The notes: generated from the sequence alone by a model not told the origin. A stretch of DNA of 64,000 nt from Nodosilinea sp. LEGE 06152 (GCF_015207525.1 NZ_JADEWR010000003.1:372255-436254); one strand, 5' to 3'; positions 51,821 through 61,455 are shown, counted from the first letter of the stretch. A program made the numbers and translations.

Positions 51821-52186
51821 TTACCGAGAGGCCACCAGCACGACACCGCCCATAATTAACCCCAACCCGACCAGGCGACCAAGCGACAGATCTTCCTTAA
51901 AGACCAGCACCCCAATCAAGACCGAGGCTAGGTAGATCATTGAAGCGGCCGGGGCCGCAACGCTGAGTTCAACCCGCGTTAGCACCAGAATGTAGAGCAC
52001 CGCGCCAACACCATAGGCCATCAGACCGGCAATTAGCGCAGGGGTAGTGGCAATGCTCAAGATGTGACCGAGGGCATTGGCACTGGTTACCTGACCCAGC
52101 TGCAATGCTCCAAACTTAAGAAACAGCTGCCCTAGGGCACTGGCCAGTACCGCTACAAACAGTAGAGCAAATTCTTGAATGATCAC
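51821..52186 (-). CDS. Small EamA/SMR-like transporter
   Basis: I prefer GTG 52186, with GAGGAAG six nt upstream; another GTG at 52225 is in frame. The 121-residue product has four hydrophobic segments (about 4-22, 38-56, 60-85, 100-119). The order and the LYILVLTRVELSVAAPA and VLIGVLVFKEDLS motifs match the half-size EamA/small multidrug resistance type. The substrate is unknown. Confidence 0.8.
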   Translation of the reverse strand: MIIQEFALLFVAVLASALGQLFLKFGALQLGQVTSANALGHILSIATTPALIAGLMAYGVGAVLYILVLTRVELSVAAPAASMIYLASVLIGVLVFKEDLSLGRLVGLGLIMGGVVLVASR

Positions 52187-52672
52187 AGGGACTTCCTCGG
52201 GGCAAATTGGGGGCGACAATCGCACCTAGAGGCGTATCTTAACGGACTTTAGACGCGGCGAAAACTAACTATTCTCGTTTTGAAAACTCAACTGCTATTA
52301 GAAGGGAGCCCTAGCTCAAGTCGCTAGAGCATGCAGATGAGCAGGTGCCCCCAATTGTCGAAGTACGGATAACGGGGTTAAGGCCCACAAACTATCGGGG
52401 AAGGTTCTGCAGATTGGCAGATGCGATCGCAGCCGCTTATGTCCTTCATCGAGCCGCTGTCTAGTAGCGCCGACAACCGTTGGCGGAATCAGCTTGTGGG
52501 CGTGCCCCCGCCCTGCCCGACGCACCGCAGCAACCGCGCCTAGCCGAAAACCCTCATGGCCTCGACTGCTTCAAAGTAGATCTTTCCTAATCCACGGCCG
52601 TTAGGCAAACAAAAGATGATCATCTGTGGGAAGATGAAGGCCAAATTTCTGATCCCACGGTGGGAGTAGATC
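52187..52672. other. Gene-free stretch before the surface-glycan cassette
   Basis: About 490 bases separate the SMR-like gene from the GT2 gene, reading in opposite directions. It holds a perfect palindrome AGATGATCATCT (52614-52625) 47 nt upstream of the GT2 start, a plausible operator. Around 52303-52335 the words TAGCTCAAG and CTAGAGCA resemble a tRNA D-arm but no complete tRNA can be folded. Confidence 0.45.
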
Positions 52673-53686
52673 ATGCTACAAACAACTCACCCCAGTGTAT
52701 ACAGAGCTGAAACACCCTCACCGCCTCACGTTTTGATGACAACACCGGTCTTTAACGATTGGCCTTCATTGACGGTGTTACTCAAAGAGTTGGATCTAGA
52801 ATTAGCTGCCCATGGCATGAGCGCTGATATTTTAGCAGTGGATGATGGTTCTAGTATTCCACCGATAGGGAGCCTCTACGCTGCTAAGTTAACTGCTATC
52901 CACAAGGTCAACGTCCTAAGGCTCAAGCGCAACTTAGGCCACCAGCGGGCCATAACTATTGGTCTAGCCTATGCAGAGGCCAACTTAACCGCAGATATAG
53001 TAGTTGTGATGGATAGCGATGGAGAAGATACCCCTATTGATGTGATTCGGTTAATTCACACCTGTGCGTCTACAAATCATGAAAAGATAGTTTTCGCTCG
53101 CCGTAGTCAACGGTCAGAATCTTGGATCTTTAAGTTCTTTTATCGGGCCTACCGTACTATGTATCGCCTGTTAACGGGCTTCGATATCCAAGTGGGTAAC
53201 TTCAGCGCAATTCCCTTTACAATGCTGCATCGGCTGGTCGTAGTATCAGAAATTTGGAATCACTATGCCGCAGGCACTTTAAAATCAAAGCTCCCTCAAA
53301 CTAATATCCCTACTCAACGTGGCTACCGCTATCGGGGCGAGTCTAAGATGAATTTTACATCTTTAGTTACCCACGGCTTGAGCGCAATCTCCGTTTATGG
53401 CGAGATGGTTGGAGTTCGCCTGCTGATGGCTTCCTGTGGGTTAATTGGAATTTCGGTTGTGGCTTTACTTGGGGTCATCGGAATAAGGTTGATGACCCAT
53501 TTGGCCATCCCTGGATGGACTTCCTACTTGGTTGTAGCTTTAATCTCTGTTATCTTGCAGGCGTTTATCATATCCTTATCGTTTATTTTTCTAGTCTTAA
53601 TTGGCCGCAATAATGGCGGCTTTTTGCCCAATCGAGACTATCATCATTTTGTTCTGGCCTTAGACGAAATCATCGCAAACGTATGA
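52673..53686 (+). CDS. Glycosyltransferase family 2 with C-terminal membrane segments (GtrB/DPM1-like)
   Basis: The protein has 337 residues. The GT-A domain has VLMTTPVFNDW at the N-terminus and a VVVMDSDGEDTP motif (about 104-115) holding the DxD. Two hydrophobic segments near the C-terminus (about 245-270 and 280-312) anchor it. This is the architecture of enzymes that load a sugar onto a polyprenyl phosphate. Its last codon overlaps the start of the methyltransferase (ATGA). Base composition is AT-richer than the backbone, suggesting transfer. Confidence 0.85.
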   Translation: MLQTTHPSVYRAETPSPPHVLMTTPVFNDWPSLTVLLKELDLELAAHGMSADILAVDDGSSIPPIGSLYAAKLTAIHKVNVLRLKRNLGHQRAITIGLAYAEANLTADIVVVMDSDGEDTPIDVIRLIHTCASTNHEKIVFARRSQRSESWIFKFFYRAYRTMYRLLTGFDIQVGNFSAIPFTMLHRLVVVSEIWNHYAAGTLKSKLPQTNIPTQRGYRYRGESKMNFTSLVTHGLSAISVYGEMVGVRLLMASCGLIGISVVALLGVIGIRLMTHLAIPGWTSYLVVALISVILQAFIISLSFIFLVLIGRNNGGFLPNRDYHHFVLALDEIIANV

Positions 53687-54378
53687 CTAATTACAGCTAT
53701 ATCGGCTCTGAGCTAGAACTCTTCCGAGCCGCCAAAAATTGGAAAAACTATTATTACCATATGATTCGGCGGCATCTGGGGTCTGAGATTTTGGAGGTCG
53801 GTGCCGGAATTGGCGGTACAACCAAGGTGCTTTGTCGACAGTCCTATAAACGTTGGCTTTGCTTGGAACCGGATGCCGAATTGATTCAGAGGTTTAAAGC
53901 GGACTCTGAGATACCCACGCTCTGTGAAGTTCGTCAAGGAATTTTAGCTGACTTACCAGTCGATCAACGCTTTGATGCCATTCTATACATTGATGTTCTA
54001 GAGCATATCGAAGCAGATCAAGCAGAAGTTCAACGGGCTACCGCTTACCTAAAGCCAGGGGGAGTTCTCATTGTATTGGCACCAGCCCACCAGTGGCTAT
54101 TTTCTCCCTTTGATAAATCCATTGGCCACTATCGCCGCTATAACAAGGCCATGTTAAGTCAACTTACAACTAGCGATCTTACAGTTGTTAGTTTAAAGTA
54201 CCTAGACTCAGTTGGCCTATTAGCCTCATTGAGTAATCGCTGGCTGAAGCAACGTATGCCCACTCCAAGGCAAATCAAGCTGTGGGATACCTGGATGGTG
54301 CCAATTTCTAAAGTGCTTGATCCAATGCTGCAATACACAATTGGCAAGTCTATTTTAGGTGTTTGGTGCAAGAATTAA
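53683..54378 (+). CDS. Class I SAM-dependent methyltransferase
   Basis: The protein has 231 residues. Motif I is EILEVGAGIGGTTKVL (about 31-46), the acidic loop is LCLEPDAEL, and motif IV is FDAILYIDVLEHIE. It methylates a small molecule or glycan intermediate. It overlaps the GT2 gene by 4 nt and precedes the YfhO-like gene, so its substrate is probably the same glycan. Confidence 0.85.
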   Translation: MTNYSYIGSELELFRAAKNWKNYYYHMIRRHLGSEILEVGAGIGGTTKVLCRQSYKRWLCLEPDAELIQRFKADSEIPTLCEVRQGILADLPVDQRFDAILYIDVLEHIEADQAEVQRATAYLKPGGVLIVLAPAHQWLFSPFDKSIGHYRRYNKAMLSQLTTSDLTVVSLKYLDSVGLLASLSNRWLKQRMPTPRQIKLWDTWMVPISKVLDPMLQYTIGKSILGVWCKN

Positions 54379-54453
54379 AATATAAATTTAGACCCAAACG
54401 AGTTCAGTGTCGTTCAAATATAATTTCTGGCTTTACAAGGAATACGACAAATA

Positions 54454-57288
54454 ATGGAATTTGAAAGCATTAAAAATTTACTGCGTGAAAACCTATTTTC
54501 TCAAAATTCTATAGCCCACAAAGCTGTAGTTTTGGTAGGGTTCACACTCTTTTATATTTTCTTCTTTTCCTCAGTTCTATTTTCAAAAAGGTTCTTAGCT
54601 CCCGGCGATGGGCTTGTCTACTTCATGCCCGCATTCTACTCTATTAAAACACTGTGGACTGATCTGCTGTTTGGCGGCTATCCAATTGCAGCCGATCCTC
54701 AGAATATGACTTGGTATCCACCGGCATTAATTCTAAGCCTTATTCCTAATACATGGAACTTATTTGTACTAACTGCTTATATTTTGGCAGGTTCTTTTTC
54801 TTATTTTTACGTTTATGTTATGACTCGCTCGAAACTAGGTGCCGCCGTAACTGGCATAACGTATAGCATGAGTGGGTTTATGATGGCTCATCTAGGGCAT
54901 GCTGCCATGATTCATGCTGCTGCTTGGATTCCCCTCATACTCGTATCACTAGAAAAACTTCGCCATCAGCTATGTGGAAAATGGTTAGTAATTGGTGGAT
55001 TTGCTACTGCTTGTTGTTTACTAGGCGGTCATCCTCAGATATCAGTTTATGGCCTAGGTACAGGTTTTTTCTATGCATTATTTCTAGGATGGAGTGCTCC
55101 TGTAGGACGCTGGAGATACTATCGTTGGAGCCTAGGTTGTACTACTTTAGGCATTAGTCTTTGTGCTTTGCAAATTATCCCGACAATAGAGCTTAGCCGT
55201 CTAAGTCTACGAGCCGATTTATCCTTTGATGCATTTCTACATTACTCTCTTCCTGCTTGGCAATTTCTCCAGCTAGTTTTTCCTTACTTTTTTGGTGGTG
55301 TTTTACCTCCTTATACTATCTATCCTCAATGGGGTGATTGGGGATTAACAGAAACAACGGGATACGTTGGTACAATAACTATTCTTTTAACAGTTTTAGG
55401 CGCACTAACTTATCAAAATCGTTCGGCAGCTAAGTTTTGGTTTTGGTTTGGATTAATTACTCTGCTTGCAGCATTTGGCAAAGATTTTCTGGTTGGGCAA
55501 GCTCTTTACTTTGTTCCGATTTACAACAAGTTTAGGGCACAGGGACGACATTTCGTTGAAGTAGCTTTAGCGGTTAGTATACTCGCGGGTATGGGAGTCT
55601 CTTCAATACAAAGCAAAGCTGTATCAAAGCGACTAGTACTGAAAACAATTTTAATATCTATAGGATTTATGCTAGTTGGCCTATACAGCATGAGCACTAT
55701 GCATAGTTACTTTCTAGCCAAAGCTGGAGAGGTTGGAATTGATCAGGTGCCGATCCTGCCTTGGAGAAACCCTACAGTTGGAATACCACTTGTCATTTTT
55801 ATTGTTGGCATTTTAGTTCTACTAACCTTTCATCGTTATACTACTTCTCGCACAAGCGGATTGCTGTTGCTAGCACTCATATTTATAGATCTGTCTAGCT
55901 TTGGCTGGTTCTACGAATGGAGGACTAATGCGCCCGCAGTAGATAGATTAACTCCCAGCACGGTGGTGGAACGATATCGTGACATCCTTCAGGACGGTCA
56001 TGAGCGCTTCTTGACATCTGATGGAGCTTTTACTGTGGAATCTGATGGTTTAGTTCCCAATCTTACCTTACTTTGGGACTTGCCTAATGCTAGTGGTTAC
56101 TCGCCTCTAACGATGACGCGAATTAATCAAATGATTCATGTTGATCAAGGTGGTAGTGTGTCATCTCTACCTATATCTTCAAATCAGCATGAGTTAGATT
56201 TAATGGCTGTGAAGTACTTGCTCAATCAGTCTTCTTCTATGTCCGTACGAAATGGATTGGCGTGGTCGAAGACAGATTTAAACTTACAACTGGGCACAGG
56301 AGTTTGTGCACCATCTCAAAGAGACATAAGTCCTGCTCTTGATATTCCGGTTAGTTCTTACAAAGCTACCACTATTGCCATCGTCAGTCAGTTAAGTTGT
56401 TCAGTAGAAATTCCAAATAATGCTGAATTGCTGGAAGTTCAGGTTGTTGACACAGATGGGGCCATTGAAACACATAGTTTACTAACAGGTCGTGATACTT
56501 CCGAGTTTGCCTATGATTGCCCGGATGTGCAACCATTTATGCAACATCAGAGGGCTACGGTTTTTAAGAGTACACCGACCACAAGGCCTAACGGCGAGGT
56601 GTGCCAAGCTCATGCTTACGTCGGTAAGATTCAGTTAAATCGGCCACAAGAAATTCGTAGGATTGAGTTCGACTGGGAAGGTCTACCGGCCGTTATTAAT
56701 ATTGGCCATGTCAGTTTAACAAATGCTTCAGAAGCTACCTCTTTACCAATTACGCTGCTTGGCACTTCACCTAAGTGGAAAAAAATGGAAGCCTTGGAGG
56801 GTGGAATTGTTTACGAAAATCAGGATGTATTGCCGCGTGCTTGGCTCGTGCCTGAGACCCTTGCTCTTCAGCCAGGGGAAATCTTAACAGCTATCCATAC
56901 CTCGCAGCTACCTGATGGGAAAATCTTTGACCCCAAAGTGATGGCCTTGGTAGAAGACAGTACAGCAACTCTACAATCTAGTGCGCTAGAGCCCACCGAT
57001 TACACCAACGTCTTAAATATTACTGAAACCCAGGTAGAACTGGAGACTCAAACCACGGCTCCTGCTTTTCTAGTTTTGAGCGATATTTTTTATCCAGGTT
57101 GGAAAGCTACAATTGACGGTCAGGTGACCCGTATTTTTCAGACCAACTATATTCAGCGTGGTGTTAATTTACCCCCCGGGAAGCATATTGTGCGGTTTGA
57201 GTTCTATCCTTTGAGCTTTAGGATAGGGCTAGGTATTACTGTGGCTTCATGTTTCGCATGTATGTACGTCCTGTCACGTAGAGCGTAA
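54454..57288 (+). CDS. YfhO-like large membrane protein (GT-C-type)
   Basis: The protein has 944 residues. About 12 membrane segments fill residues 25-490, with an early loop GDGLVYFMPAFYS that resembles the acidic catalytic loop of GT-C enzymes. A large extracytoplasmic region follows (about 500-920), ending with SDIFYPGWKATIDGQ, a typical YfhO-family segment, and a last membrane helix. YfhO relatives transfer polyprenyl-linked sugars outside the membrane. With the GT2 loader and methyltransferase this makes a complete surface-modification cassette. Confidence 0.86.
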   Translation: MEFESIKNLLRENLFSQNSIAHKAVVLVGFTLFYIFFFSSVLFSKRFLAPGDGLVYFMPAFYSIKTLWTDLLFGGYPIAADPQNMTWYPPALILSLIPNTWNLFVLTAYILAGSFSYFYVYVMTRSKLGAAVTGITYSMSGFMMAHLGHAAMIHAAAWIPLILVSLEKLRHQLCGKWLVIGGFATACCLLGGHPQISVYGLGTGFFYALFLGWSAPVGRWRYYRWSLGCTTLGISLCALQIIPTIELSRLSLRADLSFDAFLHYSLPAWQFLQLVFPYFFGGVLPPYTIYPQWGDWGLTETTGYVGTITILLTVLGALTYQNRSAAKFWFWFGLITLLAAFGKDFLVGQALYFVPIYNKFRAQGRHFVEVALAVSILAGMGVSSIQSKAVSKRLVLKTILISIGFMLVGLYSMSTMHSYFLAKAGEVGIDQVPILPWRNPTVGIPLVIFIVGILVLLTFHRYTTSRTSGLLLLALIFIDLSSFGWFYEWRTNAPAVDRLTPSTVVERYRDILQDGHERFLTSDGAFTVESDGLVPNLTLLWDLPNASGYSPLTMTRINQMIHVDQGGSVSSLPISSNQHELDLMAVKYLLNQSSSMSVRNGLAWSKTDLNLQLGTGVCAPSQRDISPALDIPVSSYKATTIAIVSQLSCSVEIPNNAELLEVQVVDTDGAIETHSLLTGRDTSEFAYDCPDVQPFMQHQRATVFKSTPTTRPNGEVCQAHAYVGKIQLNRPQEIRRIEFDWEGLPAVINIGHVSLTNASEATSLPITLLGTSPKWKKMEALEGGIVYENQDVLPRAWLVPETLALQPGEILTAIHTSQLPDGKIFDPKVMALVEDSTATLQSSALEPTDYTNVLNITETQVELETQTTAPAFLVLSDIFYPGWKATIDGQVTRIFQTNYIQRGVNLPPGKHIVRFEFYPLSFRIGLGITVASCFACMYVLSRRA

Positions 57289-57450
57289 GCAGTGCTATTT
57301 CATCCCAAAAATGCTCTTGAGCGTATCTAGGCCAAATTTGCAGAGCTGTTCAGCTTGAGCAATGCTAGGGAATTCGTGGGCAAAAACCGCCTATTTAGCC
57401 AAGTCGTTTTCCCCAAGCTACGATGGAAGGCACTGAATAGCTCCTGAACT

Positions 57451-58317
57451 ATGACCGGCAAAACTCTTCTGGTTGGGCTGCGCGCCGACCAGTTTCGCCA
57501 TCCCCTCGATCTTCAAGCTACTCGCGCCCTGAAGCAGCTGCCGGGGCTCGACGTGATGGTGCGCATGGCCTTGGCTCCCTTGGCAGAGCGTTTTTTTCAC
57601 CTCGACCACTTGGCTTCCAGCTTGCAGGTGAGCGATCGCCAGCTGCCCGACCTGCACCAGTCGCTGGTCGAAGCCTGCCGCATTCTTGACCTAGAGGTAC
57701 CTCAGCTCTACGTGCGCCAAAACCCGGTGCCCAACGCCTACACCTTTGCCATGCGCGGCGAGCAGCCCTTCATCGTCATCCACACGGCACTGCTGGAGCT
57801 GCTGACGCCGGAAGAAACCCAGGCGGTGATCGCCCACGAGCTGGGCCACCTCAAGTGTGAGCACAGCGTGTACCTCACCCTGGCCAACCTGCTGACCCTG
57901 GCGGCGGGCAGTCTGCCCCTGGGAGAGGTGCTGGCTCAAAGCCTTCAAAGCCAGCTGATGGAGTGGGTGCGCTGTGCCGAGTTTACCTGCGATCGCGCTG
58001 CCCTGCTGGTGGCCCAAGACCCTCGCGTTGTGGCCTCTCTGCTCATGAAGCTCTGCGGCGGCTCACCCTCGCTGGTTAACCAGCTCAATGTCGATGCCTT
58101 TATTGACCAGGCCCGCACCTACGATGCCATTAGCGCCGACGCTCTGGGCGACGCTCTGCGACAAGTTCGCACCCAAGACTTAACTCACCCGGTGCCTGTA
58201 CTGCGAGCCAGGGAAATCGACCGCTGGGCCAGCACGCAAGATTACTTTGCACTGGTGAAAAGTTCGCCAGATCGGTATAATAGTGGTTCATCCAAGGGCG
58301 GATGGCGGAATTGGTAG
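57451..58317 (+). CDS. M48-family metallopeptidase
   Basis: The protein has 288 residues. The zinc motif is H129ELGH133, followed by the third-ligand region EFTCDRAALLV (about 178-188). It has the HtpX/M48 layout with weak hydrophobic stretches around 150-165. The frame runs 22 nt into the tRNA-Leu gene, giving the last residues GGWRNW. The native end may be shorter or the overlap genuine. It likely processes membrane or misfolded proteins. Confidence 0.86.
   Translation: MTGKTLLVGLRADQFRHPLDLQATRALKQLPGLDVMVRMALAPLAERFFHLDHLASSLQVSDRQLPDLHQSLVEACRILDLEVPQLYVRQNPVPNAYTFAMRGEQPFIVIHTALLELLTPEETQAVIAHELGHLKCEHSVYLTLANLLTLAAGSLPLGEVLAQSLQSQLMEWVRCAEFTCDRAALLVAQDPRVVASLLMKLCGGSPSLVNQLNVDAFIDQARTYDAISADALGDALRQVRTQDLTHPVPVLRAREIDRWASTQDYFALVKSSPDRYNSGSSKGGWRNW
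58276..58281 (+). promoter_or_regulatory. -10 box of tRNA-Leu inside the M48 gene
   Basis: TATAAT lies 14 nt before the tRNA-Leu 5' end, within the last codons of the M48 gene. No good -35 box is at the ideal spacing. Confidence 0.55.
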
Positions 58318-58377
58318 ACGCACCACACTCAAAATGTGGCGACTTCGGTTGTGCGAGTTCGAGTCTCGCTCCGCCCA
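58296..58377 (+). tRNA. tRNA-Leu (anticodon CAA)
   Basis: A complete class II tRNA: acceptor GGGCGGA/TCCGCCC, D-arm with GGTAGACGC, anticodon stem CCACA/TGTGG around CTCAAAA giving CAA, a long variable arm (CGACTTCGGTTG) and T-arm GCGAG-TTCGAGT-CTCGC. The discriminator is A58377. No intron is present. Confidence 0.95.
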
Positions 58378-58475
58378 TTAGTTTATCTCAAGCCATAGTT
58401 CTGTAATGGGCTAAGGTCGGCATGGCTTTGTGGCGATCGCCCCAGGTAGCCTTGGCTCAGCTCGACTTTATCCAA

Positions 58476-58657
58476 TCAAGCGGCATGGCAGAGTAACTCG
58501 GCCCAGGTGTCGAAGATAGTGCGAGGGACTTTGACGTATTCAGGCTCATCCCGTAGTGTCTGAATACGTTGGAAAGCCTACAAATAACGGCGGACAAAGG
58601 CTGAAGCATCAGCAAAGGTCGGGTGTTGTTTCGCGTACCAGGCGGTATGAGGGAAGG
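58476..58657 (-). pseudogene. Small gene interrupted by an amber stop
   Basis: Read on the minus strand from about 58657, the frame gives AWYAKQHPTFADASAFVRRYL, then TAG, then AFQRIQTLRDEPEYV and ends TWAELLCHAA at TGA (58476). The composition on both sides of the stop looks coding, and a single C-to-T change would restore Gln. No start codon is certain. The intact protein is not recognised. Confidence 0.35.
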
Positions 58658-58685
58658 AGAACATACCTTGCGATCGCGGCTACAA

Positions 58686-58913
58686 GTTTGTCGCCATCGC
58701 CAGATCGAAACCCCGCAAGAGTACGTGTTGCTCGACCCCGACCGCATTTTGGTGGAGTGCTACCGCCGCAATGAGCGAGACAACTGGAAGCTGGTGACTA
58801 CAGTGGGTGAGGTTTCTGGAGTCGCCGCTGAGGACAGTTTGTTTCTCGACAGCATAGGTCTGGATATTGCCTTGCCCCAGGTTTATGAGGACCAGGCTAA
58901 TCGTGCCCTCTAA
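58686..58913 (+). pseudogene. Uma2-family C-terminal fragment
   Basis: The frame contains QIETPQEYVLLDPDRILVE and CYRRNERDNWKL and ends with SIGLDIALPQVYED, which resembles the C-terminal third of Uma2 (DUF820) proteins. The N-terminal two thirds are missing. It lies next to another, C-terminally short Uma2 gene on the opposite strand. Confidence 0.5.
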
Positions 58914-58972
58914 CAACAACCCACCGGCGCGGTGATAGTCGTAGCGCTGTTTAGCGATCGCACCGACACCCG

Positions 58973-59485
58973 CTAGACATGAACTTGACGGTGCTTGCGA
59001 TCAATTAACCACCCCAACCTCATCCCATTAGCAACGTATTCTGGCATCTTGTCTTGCAGACTCGCCAAGGTATCACTACTCGATCGCAGCTCTACAACAA
59101 AATCAGGCGCGATCGGGGCAAACGATGCCTGTTGTTCAGGTTCTAGCCTGTTCCAGCGGTCAACCAAAATCCATGCTGCATCGGGCGATCGCATGGCACC
59201 ATTCTGTAGCGTAAAGCCTAAGCTAGAGTCAAAGACTTCCTCAGTACCATCGGCTTCTGCCCAAACATAGAGCTGCCGAAAAACTCTGCCGTTGCGGTTT
59301 TCGGTATCAGAAAATGCTGGCGGCATCACGACAATTTCTCCGTTTGCGTTCCGCTCAATCCGCAGGTCAGGATTCGTTCGACAAAAATCGTAGAACTGCT
59401 CATCACTCATCTGCGGTAAGGCAAGAAGTGATGAAAGATTGATCGGTAACAGTGTCTCAGCGGATTTAATTAGCAGGCTAGACAT
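58973..59485 (-). CDS. Uma2-family (DUF820) endonuclease-like protein, C-terminally short
   Basis: The protein has 170 residues. It carries the usual Uma2 sequence: MSDEQFYDFCRTNPDLRIER, IVVMPPAFSDTENRN, SPDAAWILVDRW and PDFVVELRSSSDTLASLQDK, with the Asp, Glu and Lys/Gln positions of the PD-(D/E)XK fold. It stops right after LGWLIDRKHRQVHV, where typical members continue for about 20-30 residues. Either a short variant or a gene truncated by an early stop. Uma2 proteins are numerous in cyanobacteria; their role is unclear. Confidence 0.8.
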   Translation of the reverse strand: MSSLLIKSAETLLPINLSSLLALPQMSDEQFYDFCRTNPDLRIERNANGEIVVMPPAFSDTENRNGRVFRQLYVWAEADGTEEVFDSSLGFTLQNGAMRSPDAAWILVDRWNRLEPEQQASFAPIAPDFVVELRSSSDTLASLQDKMPEYVANGMRLGWLIDRKHRQVHV

Positions 59486-59548
59486 GGTTAACCTGGCTCC
59501 ATCCCCGAATATGCCTGATATCGTAGCCCTAGCAAAATGCCTTACAGG

Positions 59549-61210
59549 TTAGGGGTTTCCCTCGTTGGCGATTTGCCGACTCAGCCACAGCACCGGCAGC
59601 AGCCCCACCACCACGATCGCCAGGGCCGGGGCCGAGGCCTCGATCAGGCGCTCGTCAGCGGCGTACTGGTAGACCCGCACCGCCAGGGTGTCGAAGTTAA
59701 ACGGGCGAACGATCAGCGTGGCGGGCAGTTCCTTCATCACATCCACAAACACCAGCATGGCGGCGGTGAGCAGGCTGCTGCCCAGCAGTGGGCGGTGAAC
59801 TTTCATCAGGGTTTGGTTGGGGGTTTGGCCCAGGCTGCGGGCGGCATCGTCTATCGAGGGCTTAATTTTGCCCAAGCCCGCCTCGATCGCGCCAAAGCTG
59901 ACCGCCAAAAACCGCACCAGGTAGGCAAACAGCAGCGCAATAATGGTGCCGCTGAGCAGCAGCCCGGTGGAGAAACCGAAGGTTTGGCGCATCCAGGCGT
60001 CGATCGCATTGTCAAACCCGGCGAGCGGAATCAGCGTGCCCACGGCAATCACCGCCCCCGGTACGGCGTAGCCCAGGTTGGCCCCCTGCACCGTCATTCT
60101 CAAAAACGACGTACCGTTGAGCCGCAGACCGTAGGCCATCACCAGCGCCAGCAGCACTGCCAGCACCGCCGCCAGCACCGCCAGCACCAAACTGTTAAAC
60201 CCGAGCACCACAAAGTCGCCATTCAGGGTAGCCTCGGCGTTGCGAACCGTCATCGCCAGCAGCAGCCCGGTGGGAATGACCAACCCCAGCAGCACCGGGG
60301 CGGCGCAGGCCAGCCAGGCTCCCACCGCCCGCAGCCCCCTCAGTTCGTGGCGCGCCTGGGATACCGATCGCCCCATGCCCTGGTAGTAGCGGGCCTGTCG
60401 CCGCGATCGCTGCTCTAGCACCACCAGCGCAAAGATAAACAGCAGCAGCACCGCCGAGAGCTGCACCGCCGCCGGGCGATCGCCCATGCCGAACCAGGTG
60501 CGGTAGATGCCTGTAGTAAAGGTCGGCACGCTGAAGTAGGCCACGGTGCCAAAGTCGTTCAGGGTTTCCATTAGGGCTAGGGCAGTACCGGCGGCGATCG
60601 CCGGTCGAGCCAGGGGCAGTGCCACCGCGCGAAAGCTGCGCCAGGGGCCACAGCCCAAAGAGCGACTCGCCTCTAGCGTAGCGGTTGACTGTTCTAAAAA
60701 GGCCACCCGCGCCAGCAGGTACACGTAGGGGTACAGCGTCAGGCTAAAGAGCAAAATCGCCCCGCCCACCGAGCGAATGTTGGGAAACCAGTAGTCTGTC
60801 GCCCGCTGCCAGCTAAACAAGCCGCGCAGGGCCGTCTGCACCGGGCCAAAATACTCCAGCGTGTCGGTGTAGACGTAGGCCAAGATGTAGGCGGGCGCGG
60901 CCAGGGGCAGCAGCAGCAGCCACTCAAACCAGCGCCGGCCCCAAAACTGGCAGGTGCTCACCAGCCAGGCGGTGCTCACCCCGATCGCCAGCACCCCCAG
61001 CCCCACGCCCACCATCAGCACTAGCGAGTTGCGAACGTACTCGGGCAGCACCGTGGCCGCCAGGTGGCCCCAGGCATCGCTGGAGTTGGTAAACAAACTG
61101 GCGAGAATAATAGCCACCGGCAGCAGCATCACCAGAGCGATCAGAGCAACGCTCACCGTCCAGCCGTCGGGCCAGTGAGCCGCTTTCCAGGGGATGTTCA
61201 GGGATCTCAT
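59549..61210 (-). CDS. futB: Iron(III) ABC transporter permease (FutB-type)
   Basis: The protein has 553 residues and about 12 membrane segments in two homologous halves, the fused permease layout of FutB/SfuB/ThiP. Each half has an EAA-like loop: EASRSLGCGPWRSFRAVALPLARPAI in the first and DAARSLGQTPNQTLMKVHRPLL in the second. The end FNFDTLAVRVYQYAADERL is typical of iron permeases. It imports ferric iron with a periplasmic binding protein and an ATPase not present here. The symbol is assigned by resemblance; thiamine or other substrates are less likely. Confidence 0.82.
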   Translation of the reverse strand: MRSLNIPWKAAHWPDGWTVSVALIALVMLLPVAIILASLFTNSSDAWGHLAATVLPEYVRNSLVLMVGVGLGVLAIGVSTAWLVSTCQFWGRRWFEWLLLLPLAAPAYILAYVYTDTLEYFGPVQTALRGLFSWQRATDYWFPNIRSVGGAILLFSLTLYPYVYLLARVAFLEQSTATLEASRSLGCGPWRSFRAVALPLARPAIAAGTALALMETLNDFGTVAYFSVPTFTTGIYRTWFGMGDRPAAVQLSAVLLLFIFALVVLEQRSRRQARYYQGMGRSVSQARHELRGLRAVGAWLACAAPVLLGLVIPTGLLLAMTVRNAEATLNGDFVVLGFNSLVLAVLAAVLAVLLALVMAYGLRLNGTSFLRMTVQGANLGYAVPGAVIAVGTLIPLAGFDNAIDAWMRQTFGFSTGLLLSGTIIALLFAYLVRFLAVSFGAIEAGLGKIKPSIDDAARSLGQTPNQTLMKVHRPLLGSSLLTAAMLVFVDVMKELPATLIVRPFNFDTLAVRVYQYAADERLIEASAPALAIVVVGLLPVLWLSRQIANEGNP

Positions 61211-61455
61211 AACCGGTACTTGTGGCTACCCATTCCTTTTAACACAGAACGAAACCGCGTCCGAACCTTGGGCCTGCGCCCAAAAATCCCGCACCCCAGG
61301 GAGAAACTTGGGGCCGATTGGGGTCGCAAACACCCCGAGTTTTGGTTACTGAAGTATGCTTTGCAGAGAGTTCCTGCGGGGCTGATGCCCCCGTCCCCGC
61401 CGCCGCGATTCTCGCCCCTCCTGACAGCGCTCAACCTTCCAGTGCAGACCCGACC

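Noticed and set aside
52303..52340. tRNA-like start (TAGCTCAAG...CTAGAGCA)
   Set aside because: No anticodon arm or T-arm can be folded behind it.
59537..60418. 293-aa plus-strand ORF rich in Gln, His and Arg
   Set aside because: Antisense shadow of the FutB-like permease with implausible composition.
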